From NCBI RefSeq assembly GCF_022539505.1, contig NC_061514.1, forward strand, positions 340,550,644 to 340,614,643: a stretch of DNA of 64,000 nt, written 5' to 3'. The first letter of the stretch is position 1. Every line of letters starts with the position of its first letter. This document shows positions 35,153-46,433 of the stretch, one piece after another. This DNA is from Lolium rigidum. Lineage: Eukaryota; Streptophyta; Magnoliopsida; Poales; Poaceae. The notes below the pieces were generated by a model. That model was not told the DNA's origin, made no database searches, and saw only the letters and a list, made by a program, of their open reading frames with translations. The translations under genes and the position numbers were made by a program.

Positions 35153-35692
35153 CTTTCTTTTTCTTTTAACCTGTCGATTTTTCTCTAAAATGGCGTCCTG
35201 TATTGTTGCAAACATATACTATATTGTAAAGTTTAGGAAATATTTCTATTTTTCTTCCTCAAGCCCCCGAGTGTTTCGGTGGTAAATCTCTTTATTGTGT
35301 ATGCGAGGTTGTAAACCAAGGCACCCGAATTTTTATTGAGTATACTATATTTGCGGGTACAAGCCCCCGAGTATTTTGTTCTTTTGCTGATTGCTATTTT
35401 GTACTTTCTTTTTATTTGGCGAGGTATTTGATACCAAGGCGAAATATTTCTTGCCCATTAGATTTATCTATGTTGTGTATATGTTGTAACTTCGAGGCGT
35501 AAGCTCCCGAGTATGTCGACGAAAAGATATGTATCTCATCACTATATTTTATTATATTGCAGCACCGCGAGCCCGCCTCATTAAAAACCTTTCCAGCCCC
35601 ACTCGGTGCCCTGAAAAGGAAAAGAGTGCGTCTGAAAACTCGCGGGCGTTTCGGTACATTGTATTTTTACAAAGGAGGACTATATTTCGACT
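35153..35692. other. spacer between convergent ORF sets, with PPT-like strings
   Basis: About 540 bp between the stop of antisense ORF 2 and the end of the integrase. AAGCCCCCGAG occurs at 35261-35271 and 35361-35371, and AAGCTCCCGAG at 35501-35511, the same core as the polypurine tract beside the 3' LTR. Confidence 0.55.
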
Positions 35693-36755
35693 CTAGGCGT
35701 AGAAACGCCTGAGCTGCGCCACGTTCCTGGGGTTTTTCTCGGGAACCCCTGTCTTCTTGTCCTTGATCCTGTACGCTCCTCCTTCGATTACTTCCGTGAC
35801 GACGTAAGAGCCCAGCCATGGTGACTCGAGCTTTTCAGTACTTTGCTGATTGAGCCGTAAGACCAAATCGCCGACCTGGAAAGATCTTGGCCGCAACCGT
35901 CGGCTGTGATAGTTTTTTAGGTCCTGCTGGTACTTGGTGACTCGTGAGAGTACTTCATCCCGAGCTTCGTCGAGTGCATCCACATCGTCCTCCAAAGCTC
36001 TTCTTGAAGTTTCTTCGTCATACTCTGTGACTCTTGGGGAGTCATGATCTATTTCGATCGGTAGTACTGCCTCAGCTCCGTGGACTAAAAAGAACGGAGT
36101 TTCTTGTGTCGCCGTATTTGGTGTTGTTTGAATACTCCACAAAACACTTGGCAATTCTTCGGCCAAGTATGCCGAGCCTTTTCAAGCGGTCCTAGCAGGC
36201 GCTTTTTAATACCGTTGCGAGATGATACCATTGGCTTTCTCGACTTGGCCGTTGGTTTGCGGGTGCCCAAGCGACGCGAAGTGCAATTTGATGCCTACTT
36301 CGCACGGTATGCCTTGAACTCCTTGGACGTAAAGTTACTGCCATTGTACGTGACGATGCTGTGAGGTACTCCAAACCGAAAAACGATGCCTTTCACGAAT
36401 TTGATGGGCGACGCTGCGTCCGGTGAATTTATCGGCTTTGCTTCTATCCACTTGGTGAATTTATCGACGAGCAACCAACATGTACTCGTATCCTCCTGGC
36501 GAAGCCTTGTGTAATTTGCCCACCATATCGAGTCCCCATTGGGCAAAGGGCCAAGACAATGGTATTGGCATCAGCTCTCTGCTGCTGGGGAGTGTGGTTT
36601 TGCGGCGAATCTTTGGCACGCGTCGCAGGTTCGTACTATCTCTTTTGCATCCTCGATTGCTGTCAACCAGTAAAATCCAGCCCGAAAAACCTTAGCCGCA
36701 ATAGCTCGACTGCTCGCGTGGTGACCACATATTCCCTCGTGTACGTCCTTTAAGA
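35693..36755 (-). pseudogene. integrase region of the Tat-type element
   Basis: Minus strand, following the RNase H part. An H2C2-type zinc module is visible (HEGICGHHASSRA...CDACQRF, about 36740-36610). In the catalytic core LLVDKFTKWIEAKPI carries the first Asp; the second site reads TYNGSNFTS, with Tyr where the family has Asp (about 36340). GHPQTNGQVEKANG carries the third acidic residue (about 36255-36215). A stop follows the zinc module near 36575, and frames change near 36290 and 36200. The C-terminal SPWLGSYVVTEVIEGGAYRI part ends at 35693 with LRRFYA-stop. Not functional as read. Confidence 0.8.
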
Positions 36756-38046
36756 TTATTCTTCCTTCTTCGGGTGTAACGCACCTTTGCAGGCACGCCC
36801 AAAATACTTCGCTTGTATAACTCCCCTTTGACCACTTGTGAAGGCTTTGGATCGTCGAATAACTCGCCTTGCTTCAACTGGATCGTCGGGTGTTTCTTTC
36901 CTTAGGATATACGATATGTACGCTTGCATCCATGGGACTTCTACCATCATCACCAGCTCCTGGTCCTCTTCTTCATCTGGAACTTCTTTGAGAGGCGCCG
37001 AAGTTTTCTCCTCCTTCGTCTTCTTCTGCGCCTTCTTTGTCTTTGTGGATCTCTCAGCTATCTCTTCCCAAAACACCCCTGGCGGGATTGGGAGGCACTG
37101 CGACCCGATGTTTGCGAGAACGTCGGCTTCATCATTGCTCAGCCTACTGATGTGATTTACTTCGCATCCATCAAACAGCTTCTCAAGCTCGTTGTACACC
37201 TCCTTGTATGCCACCATGCTGTCATTGACTGCATCACATTGGTTCATAACCTGCTGAGCTACCAATTGTGAGTCGCCAAAGATTTTTAGTCGAGTCGCGC
37301 CGCAGGCTTTCGCCATCTTCATCCCGTGTATAAGGGCTTCATATTCTGCTTCATTGTTAGATGCGTTTGGGAACGTCATCCGTAGGACGTACTTCAATTT
37401 GTCGCCTTCGGGTGATATGAGTATCACCCACTGCACCAGCTCCTTCTACTCTCTTGGATCCATCGAAGTTCATGGTCCAGGTTCTCGACAAATCTGGGGA
37501 TCCTGTATTTTGCAACTCCATCCACTCTGCAATGAAGTCTGGCAAAATTTGCGACTTGATTGCCTTTCTTTTTTCATACGTGATGTCCCGAGGGGAAAGT
37601 TCTATTCCCCAAAGGGAGACACGCCCTGTAGCTTCTGGATTATTCAGTATATTTGATAGAGGTGCTTCATTGACTACTATTATCGGGTGTGCCGAAAAAT
37701 AGTGGCGCAATTTTCTTGCTGTTGTAATTACTCCATATGCTAGCTTCTAGTACTGCGGGTACCGCTGTTTTGAAGGCGATAAAACTTCACTGATGAAATA
37801 TACCGGCCTTTGCACTCCGTGGAGTTTTCCTTCTTCCTCTCTTTCAACGACTAGCGCCGTGCTAACCACCGAGGTGTGGCTGCGATGTATAGCAAGGAGG
37901 GGTTCCTTCTCTTTTGGTGCCACTAAGATTGGTGGTGTCGAAATTGTGCGCTTTAAATCCTCGAAAGCTCGCTCTGCCTCTTCATTCCATTGGAATTTCT
38001 CTCCTTGCTTGATTAGAGCGTAAAACGGTAACGCTTTTTCTCCCAA
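36756..38046 (-). pseudogene. RNase H region of the Tat-type element
   Basis: 38046 to about 37750 encodes the RT-connected RNase H-like part (FQWNEEAERAFEDLK, RPVYFISEVLS); TAG at about 37748 replaces the Gln of QYQKLAYG. A second RNase H domain follows: WTMNFDGSKRVEGAGAV (about 37480), a frame change near 37430, then NNEAEYEALIHGMKMA, FGDSQLVAQQV and the NDEADVLANIG end. Carriage of a second, plant-type RNase H is a Tat-lineage trait. A charged Lys/Glu-rich linker leads to the integrase. Confidence 0.75.
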
Positions 38047-38160
38047 TGCGGCGACGAATGCGCTTAAAGCTGCGACTCGCCCGGTTAGGCTGCTTGTACT
38101 TCCTTCAACTTTGTTGGCTTCCTCATTGTTACGATAGCTTGGATTTTTTCGGGATTTGCT

Positions 38161-38922
38161 TCAATCCCTCTTGCTGAAACAAGAAAACCAAGAAGTTCTC
38201 CTGCAGGGACGCCAAAGGAACACTTCGTTGGGTTCAATTTGAGACAGAACTTGTCGAGGTTGTCGAAGGTTTCCTTCGAGATCCTCGATTAGCGTCGTCC
38301 CCTTTTTTGATGTTATGACGACATCGTCGATGTACACTTGTACGTTTTTCCCAATTTGTGTCGCCAAGCACTTCCGCATCATCCTCTGGTATGTTGCTCC
38401 CGCGTTTTTCAAACCAAAAGGCATTGTTCTATAGCAAAATACTCCATAAGGTGTGATGAACGCTGTTTTGACCTCATCTTCTTCTTTTAATCTGATCTGG
38501 TTATAACCAGAATATGCATCCAGGAAGGAAAGACGTTCGCACCCTGCCGTGGAGTCGATAATTTGATCGATCCTTGGGAGGGGAAAGTGATCCTTTGGAC
38601 AATGTTTATTGAGACACGTAAAATCGACGCACATGCGAAGGACTTTAGTATTTTTCTTCGGCACCAACACTGGATTTGCTACCCATGTGGCCTCTGTATG
38701 CAGCTCCTTGATAAAACCAGCTTCTCTTAGTCGATCTATTTCTGACAGCATAGCTTTGCGGTTTGGCTCCGAAAAACGCCGCAAAGGTTGTTTGATTGGT
38801 CTCGCTAATGGATCCAAGTTTAGGTGGTGCTCGGCAAGTTCCCTGGGTACTCCTGGCATGTCAGCTGGACACCATGCGAAGATTTTCCAGTGCTCACGGA
38901 GGAACTCGACGAGCGCGCTTTC
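38161..38922 (-). pseudogene. reverse transcriptase region of the Tat-type element
   Basis: From 38859 the frame reads the gypsy reverse transcriptase in order: AEHHLNLDP, PLRRFSEPNRKAMLSEIDRLREAGFI, RMCVDFTCLNKHCPKDHFPLPRIDQ, SFLDAYSGYNQI, FCYRTMPFGLKNAGATYQRMM and the catalytic VYIDDVV (about 38320). TAG at 38920-38922 separates it from the protease frame, and a frame change near 38270 breaks the thumb region, which continues as DKFCLKLNPTKCSFGV in another frame. Confidence 0.85.
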
Positions 38923-39516
38923 CTATGCGAGGTCCATGTTTGCTGCGATGGACGTCGTCTTGTTTGGATCTGTCGGGTGAATCTGCACCTCCTTGGAATC
39001 CTTTGCAGTGTTAAAGGTTGGCTCTTTATTAGGCCTCCCCACATCTGGTAGCACATCATAATCAGTCGTAAGCCTTGACTCCATGTATTCTGCTTGCATC
39101 CCGAAAGTTTCTGATAGTCGATGAAAATCCTTGTCACATTTATCGGCTAGTGCGAAGCTTCCTTTGACTGTAATTGGTCCCTTAGGTCCAGGTAACCTCC
39201 ACAACAAGTATGTATAATGTGGTACTGCCATAAACCTGGCATATGCTGGCCGTCCCAACAAGGCGTGATACTGTGACGGGAAATCCACGACTTCGAACTC
39301 CAGCTTCTCTATCCTGTAGTTTTCTCGGGTCCCAAACTGAACGTCGAGATTAATCTTCCCCAGCGGATAACTTGGCTTCTCCGGTGTGATACCGTGGAAT
39401 CGCGTGTCGGTTGGTTTCAGGTTTGCTAGGGATATGTTCATCTTCCTTAGTGTATCTGCATACATAAGGTTTAAACTGCTGCCGCCATCTATGAACACTC
39501 GAGATACATCGAATCC
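38923..39516 (-). pseudogene. protease region of the Tat-type element
   Basis: Contains the aspartic protease site FIDGGSSLNLMYADTL (about 39495), HALLGRPAYARFMAVPHY and the linker towards reverse transcriptase. The active-site Asp is present (D-G-G-S). The ATG at 39498 replaces the Val usual before FIDGGSS, so it is not a true start; the region joins gag upstream through one or more frame changes between 39500 and 39890. Confidence 0.75.
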
Positions 39517-39889
39517 CGCAATTACTGCTGGTAAGATAAGTGTTGACTGCCACTGGTCGAGGAACTTGCTTGTGGATGATCAGCTATTGTGAAGCCAATA
39601 TCTTGCCACGACCGGTTAAGGTACTCGGCTCGTTGGTGGAGGCATCTTCTACTGCCATAAACACCTGTCGCGAGATTACTTTCGAGCTCTATTGGATGGC
39701 CTGCCTTTCGAATCATCGAGACCGCTCCGTTAGAGTTGGGATCAACATAAGGTGGTGGAGCGAGGTGCTGCCGCTATTACGAGCTGATGTCGATTTTCGT
39801 CCGTAATCGCGGGAGGAGGTGGCAAGTGAATCTCACTCCTGGGTCCTTGAGGATTTACGTACGCGCTGCTGAGCATTGGCATGCCCTGC

Positions 39890-42113
39890 CTACCTTAACA
39901 TTGCCTGGAAATTTCGGCAATCCTTTTGCAAGTGTCCTGACTGTCTTTTTCCATTATTGTTGAGATAAAAATGCATCTGACACGGCCCGTTCATCATCTC
40001 TTCAGGGGACACAAAAGGTCTTTGGAACCTTGACCCGGTATTTTGCCTGTTGTTTCGAGAGTCATCTCTATTGTCGCCTCGCTGCTCGTTGCTCCTCTGG
40101 TAATCATCTCTGTTGTTTCCTCCGGCGCTTGCTCGGAAGCCAGCCGAAATTTTCCCAGGAGCATCATAACTCGAGTACTGCCGAGGAAATCGTCGCCTAC
40201 TCTGATAATTTCGGCCGCGGTCCTCCTCTGGTGACCTATGCCGTTTGTTGTGAACGGCATCTTCTCCATCTGCCCATCTGTTTGCTATCTCCATTAATGC
40301 GGATACTGTCTTTGGATTGGTCCTCCCCAAATCCTCGACAAAATCTCCTTGCTCGATTCCTGCGACAAACGCATCTATTGCTCTCTCGTCGGATATATTC
40401 TCTCGCTGAGTTTTTAATGATATTCCATCTTTGGATATATTTTCTCATTGGTTCGTCTGGCTTTTGTCGACATGACCTCAATTCCTCTAGCGATGCAGGT
40501 TTTTTGCAGGTAGACCGGAAGTTCTTGACGAATACATCCTCAAAACTGTCCCAGTTGTCGATAGATCCTGGAGGAAGTTTCTTTATCCAAGATCGCGCGG
40601 CTCCACTCAGGTGTATCTGAATACTTTGCATTGCTGTTGCTCTGGTCCCTCCTGTGAGCTTCACCGTCTCTAGGTAATCGACTAACCAATCCTCTGGATC
40701 TTGCAGGCCATCGAATTTCTTGAAACTATCGGGCAACTTGAATCCCGAAGGGACTCGAGTTTTTCGGACTCTCCTTGTGAAGCATGGCAAACCGCACATG
40801 TCCTCGTCGTTTAGTTCTGGGGAATGCCGATGTTCTCTTCTACTTTGTCGTGCTCTGTCCACCCTTGCTTGTGCTGCTGTGTCTCTTGCTCCACTTGTTC
40901 CTTCAGGAGCTGCTGCTGCTGCTGCCGCAGGTCGTGGACTATTTTGCCTTGCTGTTCCTTCGGGAGGTGTTGATGCAAACGCCGTTCCCATGGCTCCGAC
41001 TCCTGCCATTGCCATGTTGTACAGTGCCTCCCTTGGATCTCCTGGAGGTGGCCTGGATGCAAGGATAAAGGCCTGTGTCGCCATATACCCAGCTTACGGT
41101 GTCTTGGGGATGATGTTCCCTCTCGTGTCTATCGACATAAAAGACATGTCGAGGTTTTGAACCAAGTGCTCTCTTTCTCCTTCAGGTATGTTTTGCAGCC
41201 TTGATCTTGCTCTGTTCCGAGCTTCCCTGTGGCTATCTCCCGAAGTTCCAGATTGTCGACTTAACTCCGCTCTTCGCCTGCTTGATGCGGAGGCTGCCTC
41301 CTTTCTTCTGTTCAGAGCAGCTGTCTGTTTTTCTAACTCCCTTGCAGCTCGTGCGAGCCTATATTGATATGCTTGCAACTCTTCTGGCGTGGCTGTTGTG
41401 GCCATTGGTTCTGAGCCGTCCATAGCTCTTGCGGCTCTATCCCATGCTGCTTGCGGGAGTTGAACTCTATCACGAGGCTCGGGTCCGACATATTTATTGC
41501 CTAGACCTTGTCGTAAATTAGAGGGATCGACGTATGGATTTCCCAAATCGTCGAAAGCCTCAAATGTTTCCTCCTGATCACGGCTTGGCTCTCCGATGGC
41601 ATAAATATAATGGTACTTTGTATTCAGATCTGTGCTATGTTTGGTGACACCATCATAAAGATTGGTGAAGACTTTGCCCACTGTAGTGGATTTGTCGATG
41701 AAGTTAAAGCTGTCGACACTGCTCGAGTCGTCGCTTATATAGGAGTCCGCGGATGACTCGAAGGACATGTCGCTGAAGATCTTGGCGAGCTTTTCGCTTG
41801 CCACGGTGCTGATGAAGCGTGGCGATGAAGTCTCCTCTTCGCCTGACTCGATTGACGATGTTGAGTTCGAAAAATCGGAATCGACCGCCGATAATCCCGA
41901 CGAGATCGGAATTTCGAGACGATACGCTCCCTCTTTCTTGACGCGAAAGTGGAATCTTCCGAACGTCATCTCCATAGGCTCCTCTAGATACGCATATGCA
42001 TCCAAACGGGATGGCGGGTGAGGAACAAAATCGACAGAACCAGTTGCGATCTGTTTACCTCGATCCATTGCGTTGCTTGCAGTTGATGAAGTCGACGATC
42101 TTGAACGTGCCAT
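39890..42113 (-). pseudogene. gag of the Tat-type element with nonsense codon and frameshift
   Basis: Starts at ATG 42111-42113 (MARSRSSTSSTASNAMDRGKQ), 27 bases after the primer site. A Ser/Glu-rich acidic N-terminal half and an Arg/Ala-rich region lead to TAA at 41094-41096; the same frame resumes at once (AGYMATQAFILASRPPPGDP). The Retrotrans_gag core follows (FKKFDGLQDPEDWLVDYL, AARSWIKKLPPGSIDNW, FVKNFRSTCKKPASLEEL). A one-base change near 40404 shifts the frame, which continues from 40330 as FVEDLGRTNPKTVSALMEIANRWA. An Arg/Asn-rich basic stretch and a zinc-knuckle-like CQMHFYLN...HLQKDC follow, to a stop at 39890. Confidence 0.8.
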
Positions 42114-42139
42114 CGAGATCAGATCCTTGACGCTTCTAA

Positions 42140-42157
42140 TTCCCACAGACGGCGCCA
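42140..42157 (-). promoter_or_regulatory. primer binding site of the Tat-type element
   Basis: On the minus strand, two bases after the 5' LTR: TGGCGCCGTCTGTGGGAA. The first eight bases match the tRNA-Asp complement; the remaining bases do not, so the primer tRNA is left open. The same string is common beside LTRs of grass Tat-like elements. Confidence 0.6.
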
Positions 42158-42159
42158 AT

Positions 42160-42544
42160 TGACAAGGGATTAACTTATCAATGCCTACGGGTTGTAGACT
42201 AGGGTTTAGTTGGAAGTAGAGGCAAGTAGATCTCGAAGGTTTCAGCCGAAAAGTACTCAACGATTATGAAAACTAGGGTTTGAGAGACAATGATTCGATG
42301 CTTTCTTTGTCCCTCGACTCCCCCTTATATAGGAGGTGGAGCCGAGGGATTCGTATTTTACAAGTTACAGAGTCCGGGAGGGTTTCCAACTCATCCCGTA
42401 AGATTACAAATATTATCTCCTAATACAACTCTAGCTTTCCTTAATAACAACTTGGGCTTCCGATTCTTCTTATTCTTCGAGTCGTGGGCCTTCAGTAAAC
42501 CCCGGGTACTATCTTCGGCAGGCCCATTGGGGATGCCTATGTCA
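42160..42544 (-). repeat. 5' LTR of the Tat-type element
   Basis: 385 bp, near-identical to 29499-29884. Differences seen: one G missing in the GAGGCAAG stretch and four single substitutions. Confidence 0.92.
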
Positions 42545-42549
42545 CCTGT

Positions 42550-43025
42550 TATTCTGTTTTGACAGATTTCTGCACTATTTGCATTTGCCTCTTAAATCTC
42601 TTTCTTTTTTAGTTCTATTGATCAAAGAGCTTGTTGAAAGGTTGCTACAGTAGCTTATGCTTTAATAGATGTTTGTGTTAGTACTGAACCCAAGAGGATT
42701 TTTTTATTTTGATTGTACTAATGCTGCTAATAGAAAATTGTGCGAAGTTTTGTATAAGGAAGTTTTCAAGTGTAGGGAAAGAAGAATGATGTGATAAGAT
42801 GAAGAATGGACAAAAGCTCAAGATTGGGGATGCCCCTGCACCCAAATAAATATCAAAGCGGTACAAACGTCAAAGCTTGGGGATGCCCAAGGCATCCCCT
42901 TTTCATCAACAAAGCAACATGTCATCTCTCTATGCGCTATATTTTTATTGTTTCATACGCTATGTGTTGTTCTTGGAGCGTCCTTATTTTTGTTTTTAGT
43001 TTAGTTTTGTTTTGTTTGCTGTAGA
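42550..43025 (+). other. 3' non-coding region of element C, right part
   Basis: Resumes the conserved tract with GTTTTGACAGATTTCTGC and carries two polypurine-like motifs, AAGATTGGGGATGC (42820-42833) and AAGCTTGGGGATGC (42873-42886), followed by the CTTGGAGCGTCC block. It breaks off near 43025, before the LTR-proximal half seen in A, B and E. Confidence 0.65.
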
Positions 43026-43997
43026 ATATGTTGGATGAGTGGGAGCCTAACGACATTCTAATATGTAGATGACACATTATGAATGATATAGATAGTACTT
43101 GTGATTATTTAAGCTAGTAAATATTCTATGAATGTAGTTGAAAATCAAAAACATTAAAAGGTTTATCAATATGGACCAATAAGTTTAAATAAACATTTAA
43201 ATCGAAATATCGAGGCAGTTCTGAATAGAACAAGCCAATAAAAAGGTCTTACTTGTATAACTAGCTAGGTGGAGCATTGAGTTGAGCTCGATCCTACAAC
43301 AATGGTTACATGAGAGAAAATGGCTGTGTTACATCTCCTTATGCCTGAGTCATAAGGTTCTTTCATTAAACCGTTTGGTGTATACAACATATTGTGACCC
43401 AAGTTCTTAAATTGAAGAACATGTTCCAAAGTGATTACTGAATCAAACACTGAACATATTTTTAAATTTTCTATTTTCAGTGTGTGGTGAGAACTCATAA
43501 TACTTTTTAAATCTGTAAAGGACGGTAAACTTGAATGTAAGTTGTTACGCTGGTGCAAGTTGTTCTCGCACTGGTAAAAAGCCGTAAGTTGAAAGAAACT
43601 TGGATAGACATCGAAGTGACAAAAATGCACAGTCGATTAAATTTGCATTGGTAGTTTGGCTGAGAAAGTTTGACTTTCATAAGAGCGTATTTTCGAATGT
43701 ACATGACAAACTAAGTGTAGGGCCATGAGACAAAACGAAACTTCATAATGTACACATGAAGAAAAGTCTCACTCTTCTCCCAAACGTATAAATTATAATA
43801 TTATCATTGTGATGATAGGGTGATGTCAAATGAGGTGACATTTAAGATTTGCAAAGCACATACGGATTTGAACGATTCGGGTTGTTAACAACCTCTCTCC
43901 ACGAGCATGCATGATCAAATAGCAAACATGGTACATGGTGTTATGATTAGTAAAAATATGCAACTAGGTTATTTATACTCTAGTGCAAGTGGGAGAC
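43026..43997 (+). other. degenerate 3' internal part of a Copia-like element
   Basis: AT-rich, no open frame of note on the plus strand. It ends in GCAAGTGGGAGAC, the purine-rich tract typical before Copia 3' LTRs of the Angela/BARE type. The minus-strand ORF 43265-43630 has no recognised domain. Confidence 0.45.
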
Positions 43998-45572
43998 TGT
44001 TGGATAATTGTATCAAGAGGAAATATTGATACACGTGTGGTATTGTGAACAAGCAAAGGGTCCTTAGCATGTACACATGTATAAGCTAGTTCATTAAGGA
44101 TAATCGAGATGATCGAGGTTTCCTGATCATGGACACATATGTGATTGACGATAGATTCATATCATTGAGTGCATGATATGATGTATATTCCCAATATGTA
44201 AGTATTGTAACACGATCAAGTCACTAAGTTCACGTTACGATATTTATGAAAGCGTAGTAACCTAATCTTTAGACCGTGAGATCATACCTAATCATTGTCA
44301 TCAGAGGCTGCTTTGACAACATCAACCATCATACCGTTACAGGGTAATCATAAAGGTGTAGTTGGGTTTTCCAACGGGATGGGCTGAGGTGTATGAGTCA
44401 AGAGTGGAATTTGTTCATCCACGTGGCAGGAAGATACTATGGGCCCACTCCGTGAGATTATATCCAAGTTGCAACACATGACAAGTTCACGAGGATAGAA
44501 TTGAACAGGAAAGAGTTGAATAGCCTTGTCGGTAAAGAGATCAAACTAGGTACAATGATACTGATGATCAAGTCTTGGACGAGTGTCTGTATCGAAGTAG
44601 CAAAGGGAATGCGATACGACGTAATGGTTCAAATGATGATCATATCTTCGTCAAAGGTACCCTAGCAGTCATTGATCGGAGAGATGTCTCGATCATGTCT
44701 ATGTTATTCTCGAACCGTACAAAAACACACTTAAGGGTTCAACGAAACTTAAGATTATTTTGGATTCATTGGAAACACTAGAGAATTAAGGAGAGAGAAC
44801 TGGAAAGGGTTCTGGGAGAAAACGATGGATGTTCGGAGTTATGCGAGAGGTGTCTAGGATCATCCGGAATTAAATAATATGTAGTATATATTAATTAAGT
44901 GAATTAATATTAAATAAATGTATTTATTTAATTAAAAAGGTGCAACCCACCTTAAATGGGCCCCTCCTAGAGGGTATCCCATTAAGGGGCCGGTTAAACC
45001 CCCACATGGGCTTGTGGTTGGGGGCTATGGTTTTGGGTGTTGGCGGCGCATGGGCCCTTTTGGCCCAGCTAGCCACCCTCTCCATGGCCCAGTAGGCCAC
45101 GCCGTTTTAGCGTTTGGGGTGCCACCCTCCCCCTCCCCCTCCCCCACCTCATATATAAGGTGGAGACATTGGAGGACCAGAGCACACAATTTCCCATGAG
45201 GAAACCCCCTTGAGGCGCCTCCCTCTCCTCTCTCTAGTTCTCTCTCCCGCATGCGGTTCCTCGAAGAGCTGCATACGGAGGCAGTACTCCACCCGGAACG
45301 TGGGAGCACTGTCGGGATTCAGATCCAGAAGATTTTCTTCCGCAACCTTAGCTGGATCTGAGGCCGGGAGCGCTGTTGAGCACCGTACGTGGGCGAAACT
45401 ACGAGATGATGCACATGCGGTACTCATGGTGGTCCGAGAGGATTTCTACTCGACAATGAGGTCGGCGACGAAATACGACTACATCAACAATGTTCTAGCG
45501 GAATGTTAACCGCTTTCGGTCTACGAGGGTACGTCACCTAAACCTTCACTGTTACTGCATTTCTCCTAGATA
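43998..45572 (+). repeat. Copia-type 3' LTR, truncated
   Basis: Starts TGTTGGATAATTG right after the purine tract. It contains CATATATAAGG (about 45150) as TATA-like box and, near the end, GCGGAATGTTAACCGC and CTACGAGGGTACGT, strings typical of the end of Angela/BARE-like LTRs. It stops near 45572 without the terminal CA, so the 3' end is deleted. No 5' LTR copy in the window. Confidence 0.6.
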
Positions 45573-46352
45573 TATTTGGGCAACCAATGTTTGTTGGTTA
45601 GAAATTTTTGTTTTGCAGACGCATTCAAAGCGCAAATTTAGATTGTGAGTGCGTCCCCGTAAACAAGCCAATCATTTTGCGTTCGTCTGGAAGTGCATAC
45701 CAATTTTCAACCACGCGTATGCAAACGAACACTCCGTCAGACCGCTGAAGATACCCTAACACTCGACAAACACTAAAATATACACTAGAAAAGTCCCACT
45801 TAATAAACACACGATCCTACGACTTGATTGGCTGAGAAGGGCACCACGTGGATCGGTGACATGTAAAATATCCAACTGCTCATCCCTATTTCCCTCCCGC
45901 CCTATATCCTCCATGCCCTCTCTCTTCCCATCCCTCACGATGGCTCTCCTCCCACAAGATGGCACATAACCAACTACAACTCCCGGCGAGAGTAAATTAC
46001 AAAATACTACTACCTCTATCTATAAATAGATAGCTGATAATTTATCTAAATTTAAATATATCTAGATGGTATTTAGTGTGTAAATTTATATATATTTTGT
46101 CTAACTTTAAATATTTAGTTATGGATGGAGGGTGTACCACATTTAAGTGACCTGTCACAGCTTGGTATCAATAATTTTTTGACATAAATACCACTTGTGA
46201 AACGTAGCATTACAACTTACACCAATTCTCGTATAATCATGTTTTGATAGCTATCTTGACTGGTAGGACCTCATATATATACCAGGCTCACTTGGCAGCC
46301 CACGTGGCTAGTGCTTCGCCTAAACACCTTGCCCTCCGCCCCTGCTCCTGTG
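45573..46352. other. unclassified stretch with one MITE
   Basis: No gene recognised. Apart from the MITE at 46010-46134 nothing repetitive was identified within the window. Confidence 0.4.
46010..46134. mobile_element. Stowaway-like MITE
   Basis: Ends CTACCTCTATCTATAAATAG on the left and, inverted, CACCCTCCATCCATAACTAAA on the right, flanked by TA at 46008-46009 and 46135-46136. About 125 bp, AT-rich inside with inverted TTTAAATATAT/CTAACTTTAAATAT segments. This matches the Tc1/Mariner-derived Stowaway layout with decayed terminal repeats. Confidence 0.65.
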
Positions 46353-46433
46353 TGGTGACCCAGCATACCACTGCATGGTGTAGTACACAAGTCGTTGACA
46401 TAACACAAGTGAAACACCGTTCCACCCGTATTA
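46353..46433. repeat. short end fragment of the 20280-type LTR
   Basis: TGTGGTGACCCAGCATACC and the following 40 bases match the start of the 20280 insertion, then the two diverge. It is cut off by TGTCAACACCCGG at 46434. Confidence 0.5.

Larger units (their letters stand above)
29499..42544 (-). mobile_element. complete Tat-type Ty3/gypsy element with antisense ORFs, target duplication CCTGT
   Basis: LTRs at 29499-29884 (386 bp) and 42160-42544 (385 bp), ending TGACATAGG...CCTTGTCA on the minus strand, flanked by CCTGT at 29494-29498 and 42545-42549. The element reads right to left: 5' LTR, primer site, gag, protease, reverse transcriptase, RNase H, integrase (42113-35693, minus), then two ORFs on the opposite strand (31296-35152, plus), then a polypurine tract and 3' LTR. 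This order with antisense ORFs after integrase is known from Tat-lineage elements such as Grande. The LTRs differ by four substitutions and one indel by eye, yet gag-pol is heavily broken. Confidence 0.93.
26430..43025 (+). mobile_element. Athila-like element C, 3'-truncated and interrupted by the Tat element
   Basis: Order: 5' LTR 26430-28018, primer site 28030-28047, degenerate gag-protease 28263-29123, 3' non-coding 29124-29498 and 42550-43025, the last two separated by the nested Tat-type element. The first base pairs of the LTR read TGGTACG rather than TGATACG. No 3' LTR follows; the sequence breaks off near 43025 into Copia-like DNA. Its LTR and gag are clearly more diverged than copies A, B, D and E, so it belongs to another subfamily. 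Confidence 0.8.

Noticed and set aside
43265..43630. 121-codon minus-strand ORF in the Copia remnant
   Set aside because: No domain; lies against the inferred direction of the element.
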